Source: Ferrimonas balearica DSM 9799 (GTDB lineage Bacteria; Pseudomonadota; Gammaproteobacteria; Enterobacterales; Shewanellaceae). From it: a stretch of 64,000 bases of DNA. Both the position numbers and the translations under genes were made by a program. The notes under the pieces were generated by a model. That model searched no databases and was not told the origin of the DNA. It saw only the letters and a program-made list of their open reading frames with translations. Positions 48,245 to 56,693 of this stretch are shown in pieces (positions within the stretch are counted from its first letter, which is position 1; every line of letters begins with the position of its first letter). The stretch is from the NCBI RefSeq assembly GCF_000148645.1, contig NC_014541.1, forward strand, positions 2,627,139 through 2,691,138, read 5' to 3'.

Positions 48245-49030
48245 ATGGATATTGAACAACTGTTTTCCAGCGAAACCCGACTGCTCAGTCTGAACCGGGT
48301 GGTACAACAGCTGCTGTCCGAGTTTGCCTGTGCCGATCCCGACCTGCTTCGCATTGCCCGCATTCTCTGTCAGGACCAGGCCCTCAGCGCCAAGGTGCTG
48401 CGCCTGGCCAACTCCGCCCACTTTGCCGGTGCCCGCCAGATGGATTCCGTTAAGGATGCCGCCATCCTGCTGGGGCTCGATAACCTCAAAATGCTGGTGA
48501 TCTGCTCCGCCGTGCAACAGCGCTACAGCCATGTGCCCCATATGGACTTACCGCGCTTCTGGCGTCAGAACCTGAGCTGCGCCCACATGGCAGAGGCCCT
48601 GGCCAGGGAGAGCGGACAAGACCCGGCCAGAGCCCGAATCGGCGGCCTGCTGCACAGCATCGGACAACTGTTTATTCACCAGCAGCTGCCAAAGCAGGCC
48701 CAGCAGATTGTGGCCCGTACCGCGCAAGGGCAGGTGCGCGCTCAGGTTGAGCGTGAGCTACTTGGATTTGATTACGGCGAGGTGGGTGCCGAGCTGGCCC
48801 GTCGCTGGCAGTTCCCGGAGGAGCTGGTGATTCTCACCCAGCACCATATCCGTCCGTTACTGGCCCCCGAACCCTACCGGGGACTGGCCACCGTGGTGGG
48901 TCTCGCCCGTTGGCGCATTGATCACGACCCACAAGCCCCTTTGCTGGAGTGGCCGAACGAGGAGTTGGCCAGCCTGGGGCTTCAGCCTCAGCACCTTCAG
49001 TCGCTGCGCACCGAGCCGCAAACCGCCTGA
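48245..49030 (+). CDS. HDOD domain protein
   Basis: A 261-residue single HDOD-domain protein. Seen: the N-terminal LSLNRVVQQLLSEF, DQALSAKVLRLANSAHF and KDAAILLGLDNLKMLVI, and the C-terminal GGLLHSIGQLFIHQ region; the His-Asp of true HD enzymes is replaced (LLHSIG), as in all HDOD proteins. HDOD proteins act in signalling linked to biofilm, motility or stress. Its last 34 bases overlap the convergent LRAT-like gene. Confidence 0.88.
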   Translation: MDIEQLFSSETRLLSLNRVVQQLLSEFACADPDLLRIARILCQDQALSAKVLRLANSAHFAGARQMDSVKDAAILLGLDNLKMLVICSAVQQRYSHVPHMDLPRFWRQNLSCAHMAEALARESGQDPARARIGGLLHSIGQLFIHQQLPKQAQQIVARTAQGQVRAQVERELLGFDYGEVGAELARRWQFPEELVILTQHHIRPLLAPEPYRGLATVVGLARWRIDHDPQAPLLEWPNEELASLGLQPQHLQSLRTEPQTA

Positions 49031-49584
49031 TCCAGACAGACCGGGTCCCAGTAGAGGTGGTCGCCAAAGTGTGGCGCCAGCAGCCGGTTAAGAGCGGCAA
49101 AGCTGGTGATCGCCCGCTCCTCCCCGGACAGGCAGTGCCAGACAAAGCGGTGGCAGTTATTGCGGGTCAGGTGGTAGTCGCGGTAGGTAAACAGCGCTGC
49201 GGCCGCCCGTTGTGCAACCGATTCGGAGGCCAGCGGCTGGTGTAGATGGTCACACAGGCAAAACACCGTGGCGCCGCTGCGCCGGGCCAGAAAGCGGTTT
49301 ACCGACACCGCCCGAACCAGGCCGCTGCCATGCAGTTCGGCAATGGCATTCTCCCCCAGCCAGATGCCGGTATGCTCCACCACCCCAAACACATGACAGG
49401 CCAGCACAGCGCCCGGTTTGGGCACCACCCGACGCTGCCCAGGCAACCACTGGCTCGGTGCCAGTGCCAATCCGGCTGGTCCATCCGGACGGCGATGGCG
49501 CTGCCGTTGAACCGATTTGCGATGGTCGTGGTACTCAATGGCGGCCAGTGCGCCGGCCAGTACAATCAGTGCGGGCAATGCCAT
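48997..49584 (-). CDS. LRAT-domain (NlpC/P60-fold) protein
   Basis: A 195-residue protein with an N-terminal hydrophobic segment (residues 2-17) followed by a charged stretch. The body has the LRAT signatures: PGAVLACHVFGVVEHTGIWLGENAIAELHG with His 71, then the catalytic Cys in TRNNCHRF at 144, the NC box. LRAT-fold proteins in bacteria are acyltransferases or peptidases; the eukaryotic members act on lipids. A membrane anchor and LRAT core together suggest a role at a membrane, substrate unknown. GGAGG precedes the ATG by seven bases. It overlaps the HDOD gene by 34 bases, tail to tail. Confidence 0.75.
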   Translation of the reverse strand: MALPALIVLAGALAAIEYHDHRKSVQRQRHRRPDGPAGLALAPSQWLPGQRRVVPKPGAVLACHVFGVVEHTGIWLGENAIAELHGSGLVRAVSVNRFLARRSGATVFCLCDHLHQPLASESVAQRAAAALFTYRDYHLTRNNCHRFVWHCLSGEERAITSFAALNRLLAPHFGDHLYWDPVCLDQAVCGSVRSD

Positions 49585-49669
49585 GGCAGTTCCTCCTGAT
49601 GATCAGACTAACCCGCTTAGGGCATAACGCGATCAGCAAGTTGTAAGAAAAACCAACAGGAGGGGGAGC

Positions 49670-50341
49670 CTACCGGCTCATCGCCAGCAGGTTGCCGATG
49701 CTTAAGGGACGACGCCCCGCCAGCGCGCTGGCCTGGGCCAGCAACAGCTCGCCACAGGCGATGGCATCCACCAACGCGTGGTGGCCGGGGTAATCCGGTA
49801 AACCATAGCGACGCCGGCACTGAGCCAGGCGCAGGCTATCTGCCTTCAGTACCGTGCCCTGACGCTCCAGCCGACGCTGCTCAATCTTCAGGGTGTCGAT
49901 CACCTTCAGCGGCAACCCCTGGCCAAAGTGGTGCTGGAAACCCGCCTGAAGAAATCCCAGGTCAAGGCCTCCGTGATGACACACCAGCACCCGCCCGGCC
50001 AGCTGTGGCAGTAACGCCAGCAAGGCTTGCTCCAGCGGTTGAGCATCGGTCAGGTGGCGATCATGAATGCCGTGGATGGTGGCACTCTGCCCCACACCAC
50101 CATCGATGGACACCAACTGATGCCAGCTTTGGGCCAGCACCAGCCGCCCCCGGATAATGGGCACAGCGGCAATGGAGAGAATGGCGTCCTGGCGGACGTC
50201 GAGTCCGGTCAGCTCCAGATCCAGTGCCAACATCGGTTGCTCACGGTAATCCGCACCGCTGCGCGGGCCGCCCGCCTCATAGAACGCCTCAAACTGCGGC
50301 ACCTTGTTGCGCCAGCGCGCCAGGGGAAACTGCAGGTCCAT
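49670..50341 (-). CDS. DEDDh 3'-5' exonuclease (DnaQ-like)
   Basis: A 223-residue exonuclease of the DnaQ/epsilon type. Seen: ExoI ALDLELTGLD with Asp 41 and Glu 43, ExoII VCHHGGLDLGFLQ, and ExoIII HHALVDAIA, so the catalytic DEDDh set is intact. The first 35 residues are a separate N-terminal extension. The ATG is at 50339-50341, overlapping the stop of the upstream regulator gene (TGATG), which couples their translation. It is not linked to a polymerase, so it is more likely a signalling or repair nuclease than a proofreader. Confidence 0.88.
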   Translation of the reverse strand: MDLQFPLARWRNKVPQFEAFYEAGGPRSGADYREQPMLALDLELTGLDVRQDAILSIAAVPIIRGRLVLAQSWHQLVSIDGGVGQSATIHGIHDRHLTDAQPLEQALLALLPQLAGRVLVCHHGGLDLGFLQAGFQHHFGQGLPLKVIDTLKIEQRRLERQGTVLKADSLRLAQCRRRYGLPDYPGHHALVDAIACGELLLAQASALAGRRPLSIGNLLAMSR

Positions 50342-52188
50342 CACAGGCTCCGGGCAAAACTGAGACGCACCCCATCCTGGGCACGGGCCACCACGGCAAA
50401 GGCGTCTTTAAGCTGATGACGGGCCAGTCCGGAGATGCGGCCGGGACGCAGGAAGTTGGAGGGTTCTTCGCCCCGGCTCCATTGTTCGCCCTGGTTGGCC
50501 AGCCTCAGGTGGGCAATAAACTCCTGAGCGTCCGCCAGGTTAAGGGCGTCTTTGCGGGTGATCAGCCCCGCTTTCATCGCCGCCTGGATCCGGGCGGCGG
50601 TACCCACCGCTTCGGTGCCGGTCGCCAGGGCGTACAGTCGGGCAATGTCGTTGATGATGGCCAGCCCCTTGTGCTTGAGGTCGAGCGCTTTGCGCTGTTC
50701 GCCGTCCCGCTCCAGCACCAGCTGCCTGAAGAAGCCCAGCGGCGGAGAGTTGGTGCAGGCGTTCCCGGCCATCATGGCGAGGAAGATCTGATTGTCCTTG
50801 CAGCTGGCCAGCACCGAACGCTGTAGGGTGTGGGCCAGTTCCGCCCGTCCGGCCACTGCCCGCATATCGAAGAAGATGCTGGCGTGCATCACCGCTTTGG
50901 GCTCCGGTTGGTCAATCCACTGGCTGAACTGAGCCTGCCACTGCGCCAGCGACAGGCACCATTTCGGGTTCATCGCCATAATGCCGCCGGGACAATGGAT
51001 ATAGCCGCTGTCGTTGAGGCCGTCGCAGACAAAGGTGGCCAGTGCGAGGAAATAGTCACGTTCGGCGTCGTTGGGTTCCCGCGCCAACAGCAGGCCGTTG
51101 TCCTGGTCCGACTTACCCGCCTGGTCCATCCGCGCCTGGGAGCCAAAGGCCAGCCAGCACCAGGGCATGGGCGCAGGCCCCAGCTCATCCTGTGCCAATG
51201 CCAGCAGGCGTCGGGTCAGGGCGTCGGTCACCAGGGTCAGCACCCGGCCAATCTCTTCCGCCCGGGCATCGGCCTGGATAAGACTTTGCAGCAGGGTGGG
51301 GATCTGCCCCGCCACCTGCACCAGCGCCGCGCGATCATGCTGCCTGTCGATCTCACCAATCAGGTAGAGCGGGTCACTGCGCTGGGCGCGGATAAGATCG
51401 GTACTGGTGACCACCCCCACCGGCGTTTCGTCGTCGCATACCGGCAGGTGGTGGATATTGTGCTGACTCATCGCCAGCATCGCTTCAAACACCAGGGTTT
51501 GCGAAGGCACCGATACCGGGTTGGCGGTCATCACCTCGCTGACCGGGCTGTCCACCGGTACCCCTTCCGCCAACACCCGGTTGCGCAGGTCGCGGTCGGT
51601 CACAATCCCCAGCAGGCGATTGTCCTGCACCACCAGAACACTGGAGATCCGGGAGGCACGCATCAACTGTGCTGCTTCCTGAATTGGGGTGAATGGGCCT
51701 ACACTCTGAACCGGACTGGCCATCACCGAACGGATGCGGGCGGTACTCAGATGCTCCCGGGCCAGATAGCGGGCGGAGTGTCTCAACCGCTCAGCGTGCT
51801 TGCGATTGAAGAAGCGGTCAAAGTCCCGACTGGCGGCACGCAGTTGGCGAAAGGCCTCTTCGCTCAGCACATAGACCAGGCCATCCTCCAGCACCTGCAC
51901 CCGGTTGCTGACCTGTTCACCGGTGAGCAACGAGGGAAACCCGAAATAGTCCCCCTCCCCTAACCGATCCAGCAGCTCACCGCGGTCACTGCGCACCTCG
52001 AAGGCACCGGAGCGCACGATATAGAGCTGGGGATTGGCGTAGTCCACCGGCACTTCACCGGCCGACTTAGCAAAGTAGGCAATTTCAATGCCGCGGGCCG
52101 CGGCCTGACGACCGGCGTCGTCCAGCTGGTCAAACGGCAGCAGGCCGGAGAGAAACTCGATGATGGGAGCCAGGTCGGGATCGGTCAT
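50341..52188 (-). CDS. cNMP-binding, CBS-pair and DUF294 nucleotidyltransferase-like protein
   Basis: A 615-residue multi-domain protein. Order: cyclic-nucleotide-binding-like domain (about 15-130, GEGDYFGFPSLLTG), two CBS domains (about 153-275, VMASPVQSVGPFTPIQEAAQLM and VMTANPVSVPSQT), then a DUF294 nucleotidyltransferase-like domain with GS at 349-350 and DQD at 361-363, and a DUF294 C-terminal helical domain. The GlnD-like catalytic pattern looks complete. It is coupled to the exonuclease by a one-base overlap, and stands near the DUF4212/symporter pair, as in Vibrio and Shewanella. It may sense adenylates and modify a partner, which is unknown. Confidence 0.88.
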   Translation of the reverse strand: MTDPDLAPIIEFLSGLLPFDQLDDAGRQAAARGIEIAYFAKSAGEVPVDYANPQLYIVRSGAFEVRSDRGELLDRLGEGDYFGFPSLLTGEQVSNRVQVLEDGLVYVLSEEAFRQLRAASRDFDRFFNRKHAERLRHSARYLAREHLSTARIRSVMASPVQSVGPFTPIQEAAQLMRASRISSVLVVQDNRLLGIVTDRDLRNRVLAEGVPVDSPVSEVMTANPVSVPSQTLVFEAMLAMSQHNIHHLPVCDDETPVGVVTSTDLIRAQRSDPLYLIGEIDRQHDRAALVQVAGQIPTLLQSLIQADARAEEIGRVLTLVTDALTRRLLALAQDELGPAPMPWCWLAFGSQARMDQAGKSDQDNGLLLAREPNDAERDYFLALATFVCDGLNDSGYIHCPGGIMAMNPKWCLSLAQWQAQFSQWIDQPEPKAVMHASIFFDMRAVAGRAELAHTLQRSVLASCKDNQIFLAMMAGNACTNSPPLGFFRQLVLERDGEQRKALDLKHKGLAIINDIARLYALATGTEAVGTAARIQAAMKAGLITRKDALNLADAQEFIAHLRLANQGEQWSRGEEPSNFLRPGRISGLARHQLKDAFAVVARAQDGVRLSFARSL

Positions 52189-52239
52189 GTCTATCTGTTA
52201 CATCCTTGATACACTGGGCGAAGTTTCAGGGAGAGAACC

Positions 52240-52470
52240 ATGTTAGCCATTGCACAAACCGTCGTACTGGGCCTCGGCCTTATTCTGGTGGTGAGCGCCT
52301 TGGGGCGTTACATCCACCGTACCCGCAACTGGAATGCCGTCTGGCAAGTCTGGGTCGGCAAGTTGAATGACTTTAACCTCGCCGAGTTCCGGGTTTACCG
52401 CAGCGGCATTGTGTTGCTGTTCGCGGGCATCCTGCTTCGCATCGTCTACCTCACCTTAAGCGGAGTGTAA
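52240..52470 (+). CDS. Small inner-membrane protein, unrecognised
   Basis: A 76-residue protein with helices at about 3-20 and 55-73, and a polar middle (RYIHRTRNWNAVWQVWVGKLNDFNLAEFRVYRSG). GGGAGAG precedes the ATG. It stands between the divergent regulator gene and the convergent symporter gene, with a bidirectional terminator after it. No family recognised. Confidence 0.65.
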   Translation: MLAIAQTVVLGLGLILVVSALGRYIHRTRNWNAVWQVWVGKLNDFNLAEFRVYRSGIVLLFAGILLRIVYLTLSGV

Positions 52471-52480
52471 GGTCAGGCGC

Positions 52481-52518
52481 AAAAAGAAAGGGCACCTTGC
52501 GGTGCCCTTGTTGTTTAG
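52481..52518. terminator. Bidirectional terminator between the small membrane protein and symporter genes
   Basis: AAGGGCACC-ttgc-GGTGCCCTT is a 9-bp stem with A-rich and T-rich flanks; it overlaps the symporter stop codon by a few bases. Confidence 0.8.
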
Positions 52519-54272
52519 TGGTGGGTTGCGGCACCGGACCCTTTCGGGAATCGGATGCTTTCCACCAAATCCTGCACCTCTTGCGGCGACTCCTGAGTCA
52601 CACGGCTGACCAGGAAGGCCACCACAAAGTTCAGCACCATACCCAGAGTACCGATGCCCTCCGGGGAGATACCGAACAGCCAGTTCTCAGGCGTGTTGGC
52701 AATCAGCGGCTCGAAGAACACCCCTTTGTAGGCCAGGATGTAGCCTGCGGTGAAGGTGATGCCCACGATCATGCCGGCGATGGCGCCCTCTTTGTTCATG
52801 CGCTTGGAGAAGATCCCCATGATGATGGCTGGGAAGAACGACGAGGCCGCTAATCCGAAGGCGAATGCCACCACCTGCGCTACGAAGCCGGGCGGATTGA
52901 TACCAAGGTAACCCGCAATACAGATGGCCACTGCCGCCGCTATCCGCGCGTAGGTCAGCTCCTGCCGGTCTGTGATATTAGGCATCAGGTTACGTTTCAA
53001 CAGGTCATGGGACACCGAGGTCGAGATCACCAGCAACAAGCCCGCCGAGGTCGACAGCGCCGCTGCGATACCCCCCGCCGCCACCAGGGCGATAACCCAA
53101 TTCGGCAGATTGGCGATCTCCGGGTTGGCCAGCACCATGATGTCACGGTCGATCTTCATGTTGTTGCGCTCGTCACCGGAGTAGAACATCACACCGTCAT
53201 TGGCGAGCTGCTGGCCAGCATCACCACCGGCAGAAACCTTCTCGTCGGTGCCGGAGAAGCCGATCAGACCGGTCTGCTCCCAGTTCTTAATCCACTGCGG
53301 GCGCTCAGCGTACAGGGTACCCTGACCATCCGGGCCGTTGATGGTGTCGATCATGTTCAGACGGGCAAACGCGGCCACGGCCGGAGCGGTGGTGTACAGC
53401 AGGGCGATAAAGACCAGTGCCCAACCGGCAGAGATACGGGCATCCGCCACCTTGGGTACGGTGAAGAAACGCACGATAACGTGAGGCAAGCCCGCAGTAC
53501 CCACCATCAGGGCAGCGGTGATAAAGAACACGTCGACCGTGGATTTCGACCCATCCGTATACTGGCTGAAGCCCAACTCCGACATCAATCCATCGAGCTT
53601 ATTGAGCACCGATGTCCCGGGTTCACTGACCAGGTCAGAACCAAAGCCGATCTGCGGCAGTACGTTGCCGGTCAGCATGATGGAGATGAACACCGCGGGG
53701 ACCAGATAAGCGGTGATCAGCACCACGTACTGGGCCACCTGGGTGTAGGTGATGCCTTTCATGCCGCCCAATACGGCGTAGAAGAACACCACCACCATGC
53801 CGATGATCACACCGGTGGTCACGTCCACTTCCAGGAAGCGGGAGAACACCACGCCCACACCACGCATCTGGCCTGCCACGTAAGTGAAGCAGACGAAGAT
53901 GGCGCAGATCACCGCCACGGTACGGGCGGTTTGGGAGTAGTAACGGTCGCCGATAAAGTCCGGCACAGTGAACTTGCCGAATTTACGCAGGTAAGGTGCC
54001 AGGCACAGCGCCAGCAGCACGTAACCGCCGGTCCAGCCCATCAGGTAAACGGCACCGTCATAGCCCATAAAGGCAATCAGGCCCGCCATCGACAGGAAGG
54101 AGGCCGCGGACATCCAGTCAGCCGCCGTTGCCATACCATTGGCAACCGGATGCACGCCGCCCCCCGCCACGTAAAATTCATTGGTGGAACCGGCCTTGGC
54201 CCAGATGGCGATGCCGATGTACAGGGCAAACGTTGCCCCGACCACGATGTATGTGAGTGTCTGCAGATCCAT
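52515..54272 (-). CDS. Sodium:solute symporter (VC_2705/ActP-like family)
   Basis: A 585-residue symporter with about 13 membrane helices. Seen: the N-terminus YIVVGATFALYIGIAIWAKAGSTNEFYVAGGGV, then ANGMATAADWMSAASFLSMAGLIAFMGYDG (the sodium-site region), and GIAAALSTSAGLLLVISTSVSHDLLKRNL. It is related to acetate permease ActP but with a long insertion of charged sequence in the middle (about 290-350). It is preceded by a DUF4212 protein, its usual partner, four bases upstream. The ATG at 54270-54272 gives the family start. The solute is probably a small carboxylate such as acetate, by family. Confidence 0.9.
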   Translation of the reverse strand: MDLQTLTYIVVGATFALYIGIAIWAKAGSTNEFYVAGGGVHPVANGMATAADWMSAASFLSMAGLIAFMGYDGAVYLMGWTGGYVLLALCLAPYLRKFGKFTVPDFIGDRYYSQTARTVAVICAIFVCFTYVAGQMRGVGVVFSRFLEVDVTTGVIIGMVVVFFYAVLGGMKGITYTQVAQYVVLITAYLVPAVFISIMLTGNVLPQIGFGSDLVSEPGTSVLNKLDGLMSELGFSQYTDGSKSTVDVFFITAALMVGTAGLPHVIVRFFTVPKVADARISAGWALVFIALLYTTAPAVAAFARLNMIDTINGPDGQGTLYAERPQWIKNWEQTGLIGFSGTDEKVSAGGDAGQQLANDGVMFYSGDERNNMKIDRDIMVLANPEIANLPNWVIALVAAGGIAAALSTSAGLLLVISTSVSHDLLKRNLMPNITDRQELTYARIAAAVAICIAGYLGINPPGFVAQVVAFAFGLAASSFFPAIIMGIFSKRMNKEGAIAGMIVGITFTAGYILAYKGVFFEPLIANTPENWLFGISPEGIGTLGMVLNFVVAFLVSRVTQESPQEVQDLVESIRFPKGSGAATHH

Positions 54273-54276
54273 GCCA

Positions 54277-54543
54277 TCAGTCCTCGTGCACGTTGTACTT
54301 ACGGTCCAGCGCATTCATCTTGGCCACGTAGACGAAGATGAGGGCGACGAAGACATAGATGGCGCCCTGCTGGGCAAACCAGAAGCCCAGTTTGAATCCA
54401 CCAAACTGAACGGCGTTGAGGGTATCGACCAACAGAATCCCACAGCCGTAGGACACGATGAACCATACGGCCAACAGGCTAAGCATCAGGCGAAGGTTCT
54501 CCGCCCAGTACGCTTTGGCCTTTTCGCTGCTTTCAAAAGCCAT
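54277..54543 (-). CDS. DUF4212 small subunit of the sodium:solute symporter
   Basis: An 88-residue protein with two membrane helices (about 19-38 and 48-72). Family signature: EKAKAYWAENLRLMLSLLAVWFIVSYGCGILL and FKLGFWFAQQGAIYVFVALIFVYVAKMNALDRKY. GGGGAG lies before the ATG at 54543; the longer frame is not translated. It is always next to VC_2705-type symporters and is thought to be an accessory subunit. The two genes form one operon. Confidence 0.9.
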   Translation of the reverse strand: MAFESSEKAKAYWAENLRLMLSLLAVWFIVSYGCGILLVDTLNAVQFGGFKLGFWFAQQGAIYVFVALIFVYVAKMNALDRKYNVHED

Positions 54544-54979
54544 GTGCTGCTCCCCTTTCCTTATCGTTGGAATAGTCACAGCTAACCTAGCAAGGGCAGC
54601 ACAGCGAGGAAGATCGACCTTAGTCAAAGGCCAACGGAAGGTGGCCTGAAGAATTGCTATTTTTTTGTTGTTTTTCGGTAACTTGCGTCGAATCAAAAAC
54701 AAAAAGATGAAGATGGTCACAGCGGGGTAGACTTTAGTCTCAGGCGGCAACGGGCCCATGCCAGGCGGCAACCGGTTGCCCATCGCGGACTGATGAATTT
54801 TCTCTGGCTTTTCGCAAGGTTAGCACCCTGTTAATGGGCCAGGTTCACCCCTTTGCTGACGTAACATCGCCACAACACCGCCCACCCTTTTGTGACACGC
54901 ATCACAATTGCAGCCTCACTCCAACGCTCTGGGCGCGTTCCTTGCTTAAGTCGGTACTCACACCCCAAGGAGCGACACC
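54544..54979. other. 436-base intergenic region between DUF4212 and a small orphan gene
   Basis: No gene found. It holds a perfect CRP-like palindrome (54891-54906) and AT-rich stretches around 54660-54700. The long leader of the symporter operon lies within it, but no riboswitch or terminator is recognised. Confidence 0.7.
54891..54906. promoter_or_regulatory. CRP-like site upstream of the orphan gene
   Basis: TGTGACACGCATCACA matches TGTGA-N6-TCACA in all ten positions. It is 74 bases before the plus-strand gene and 348 bases before DUF4212, so it more likely acts on the former, although symporter operons of this type are often carbon-regulated. Confidence 0.6.
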
Positions 54980-55291
54980 ATGAAACTGTCACCGGTTCAG
55001 ACCCAGATGAGTCCGCGCTACAACAACGCACCGGGCGCCAACTTCGAGGCCAATCTGGATAAGCCTGCCCAGGGCGGCGGCCCGATCAAGACCAGCAGCT
55101 TCGAAGCCAAACTGGAGAGTGAAAAGCTCAGTTGGTCAGAGAACCGTGCGATGGAGAAAACCGCCAAGCAGGTCGAACAGCTGAAGGCGGATTTTCAGGA
55201 TCACCAGCGCAAAAGCCTGGCCAACCCCTTTGCCGACAACACCAGCGACCTGCTCGGCCTGTTGGAAAAAGCCAAGAAAACCCTGGCTTAA
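54980..55291 (+). CDS. Orphan small protein, Gln/Lys-rich
   Basis: A 103-residue soluble protein with no signal or membrane segment. The first 35 residues are Pro/Asn/Gly-rich and probably disordered (SPVQTQMSPRYNNAPGANFEANLDK), and the rest is helical with heptad-like spacing (RAMEKTAKQVEQLKADFQDHQRK). AAGGAG precedes the ATG. Its end overlaps the SIMPL gene end by four bases. No family recognised; the CRP-like site upstream suggests carbon control. Confidence 0.6.
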   Translation: MKLSPVQTQMSPRYNNAPGANFEANLDKPAQGGGPIKTSSFEAKLESEKLSWSENRAMEKTAKQVEQLKADFQDHQRKSLANPFADNTSDLLGLLEKAKKTLA

Positions 55292-55947
55292 TCCAGCTCA
55301 ACCTTGATGCGCAGGCGCACCTCTTGTGCCTGTTGGGCGGGCTGGTAACGGCCCGCTTCCGTCGCATCCGCTGCCATCATCCGGTTACGCAGCACCGGCG
55401 TCCCGCCCTGCTCGGTGATCTCCAGCACGTCACCCAGGCTGCCGTCCAGTCTGTCCGCCAGCACCTGAGCCTTATCCAGGCCATCCTCCAGCGCCAACCG
55501 CAACAGCGTGCGTCGCAGTTCGGCGTCGTCCGCCACGCCATAAGCCGGATTGCCGACCTCGGTCAGCCCCAACTCGGTAAACCGGCCAAGCCACGGCCCG
55601 ACCTGCTCAACCGGCACATCCAGAGTGACACCACGTCGGGCCTCGTAGCCCAGCAACACCCGCTCACGCTCGCGGTAGTCATAGCGCGGCCCCAGGGTCA
55701 ATGAACTCGCCCCATACCGGGCCGACTCGATTCCGGCGTCGTCGAAGGCGGACAGCACCCGGTTCATCACTTTGTCCGCTTCGGCCTGTGCTTGCTGCGG
55801 GGTATCGGCCAGCGCGGTGATCTGGGCACTCAGGGTGGCACGACTGGGCGCCACATCGACGCTGCCCACGCCGTCCACTTCGATCCAGCGCGGTTGAGCC
55901 AGGGCCAGGCCGGGCAACAACAGCAAAGAGAACAGGATATTTCGCAT
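55288..55947 (-). CDS. SIMPL (DUF541) domain protein, secreted
   Basis: A 219-residue periplasmic protein with a signal peptide (MRNILFSLLLLPGLALA, cleavage near 17). It has the SIMPL start (WIEVDGVGSVDVAPSRATLSAQITALAD), a middle YEARRGVTLDVPVEQVG and the end QEVRLRIKVELD. It has no transmembrane anchor, unlike the copy at 5518-6243. AAGGAG precedes the ATG. It converges with the small orphan gene with an overlap of four bases. Role unknown beyond family links to oxidative stress. Confidence 0.88.
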   Translation of the reverse strand: MRNILFSLLLLPGLALAQPRWIEVDGVGSVDVAPSRATLSAQITALADTPQQAQAEADKVMNRVLSAFDDAGIESARYGASSLTLGPRYDYRERERVLLGYEARRGVTLDVPVEQVGPWLGRFTELGLTEVGNPAYGVADDAELRRTLLRLALEDGLDKAQVLADRLDGSLGDVLEITEQGGTPVLRNRMMAADATEAGRYQPAQQAQEVRLRIKVELD

Positions 55948-56036
55948 GGCGCGCTCCTTTTATAAATGAATGTGTTGAATAAAAAAGTGGCTGCAGAAAC
56001 AATGGTTGGGTCAACCATATCGGGAATTGAGCCACC

Positions 56037-56693
56037 ATGTCCGCCGCCACCAGTAAAATTCTGCATCTGCTGAAGCAACAGGGGCCCACCCCACTGCCTC
56101 CCTTAGCGGAAGCCCTGTCGCTCACCACCATGGGCGTGCGACAGCACCTGCACAAGCTGGAGGAGCAGGGGCTGGTGGATTACGAGGACCGACGCCAGGG
56201 CCCGGGACGCCCCAGTCGCCACTGGTTTCTCAGCGATGCCGGCCACCGCCAGTTTGGCGACCGCCATCAGGACCTGAGCCTGCAGTTGATCGACGGCATC
56301 GACACCCTGTTCGGTGCGGAGGGGCTCAACCGCCTGATCGAACACCGCTTTCACCAGCAAAAAGCGCTCTACCTTGAGACGCTGAGATCCGCAAAAAGTT
56401 TGCCTGAGCGGCTGCAAATGTTGGCACAGTTGCGCCATCAGGAGGGCTATATGGCCAGAGTGATTGAGTGCGATCAGGGCTGGCTGCTGGTGGAGGACCA
56501 CTGCCCGATCTGTGCAGCGGCAGAGCGTTGCCGGGGCTTGTGCCAGCAAGAACTGGCCCTGTTCAGGGCGGTACTGGGGGAGAAGGTGGAGGTAACGCGC
56601 AGCGAACACCTGCTGGAGCAAGGCAGTCGCTGCGCCTATCAGGTTACGCCGACAGCGGCGGCATCGTCATCGGGTCCGGATAGCGATAGCTGA
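56037..56693 (+). CDS. Winged-helix regulator with SufR-like cysteine cluster
   Basis: A 218-residue ArsR/DeoR-like regulator. The winged helix (about 5-70) has SKILHLLKQQGPTPLPPLAEALSLTTMGVRQHLHKLEEQGLV. The C-terminal half carries cysteines in CPICAAAERCRGLC, spaced like the iron-sulfur site of SufR-type regulators. The final 20 residues, rich in Ala and Ser, overlap the convergent YeeZ-like gene by 50 bases, so the stop position is a genuine overlap rather than a sign of an error. A metal or cluster sensor is likely; its targets are unknown. Confidence 0.8.
   Translation: MSAATSKILHLLKQQGPTPLPPLAEALSLTTMGVRQHLHKLEEQGLVDYEDRRQGPGRPSRHWFLSDAGHRQFGDRHQDLSLQLIDGIDTLFGAEGLNRLIEHRFHQQKALYLETLRSAKSLPERLQMLAQLRHQEGYMARVIECDQGWLLVEDHCPICAAAERCRGLCQQELALFRAVLGEKVEVTRSEHLLEQGSRCAYQVTPTAAASSSGPDSDS

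Noticed and set aside
53007-54341. 444-residue plus-strand frame opposite the symporter gene
   Set aside because: Its composition (His/Gln/Gly/Asp) mirrors the hydrophobic codons of the real symporter gene; no ribosome site.
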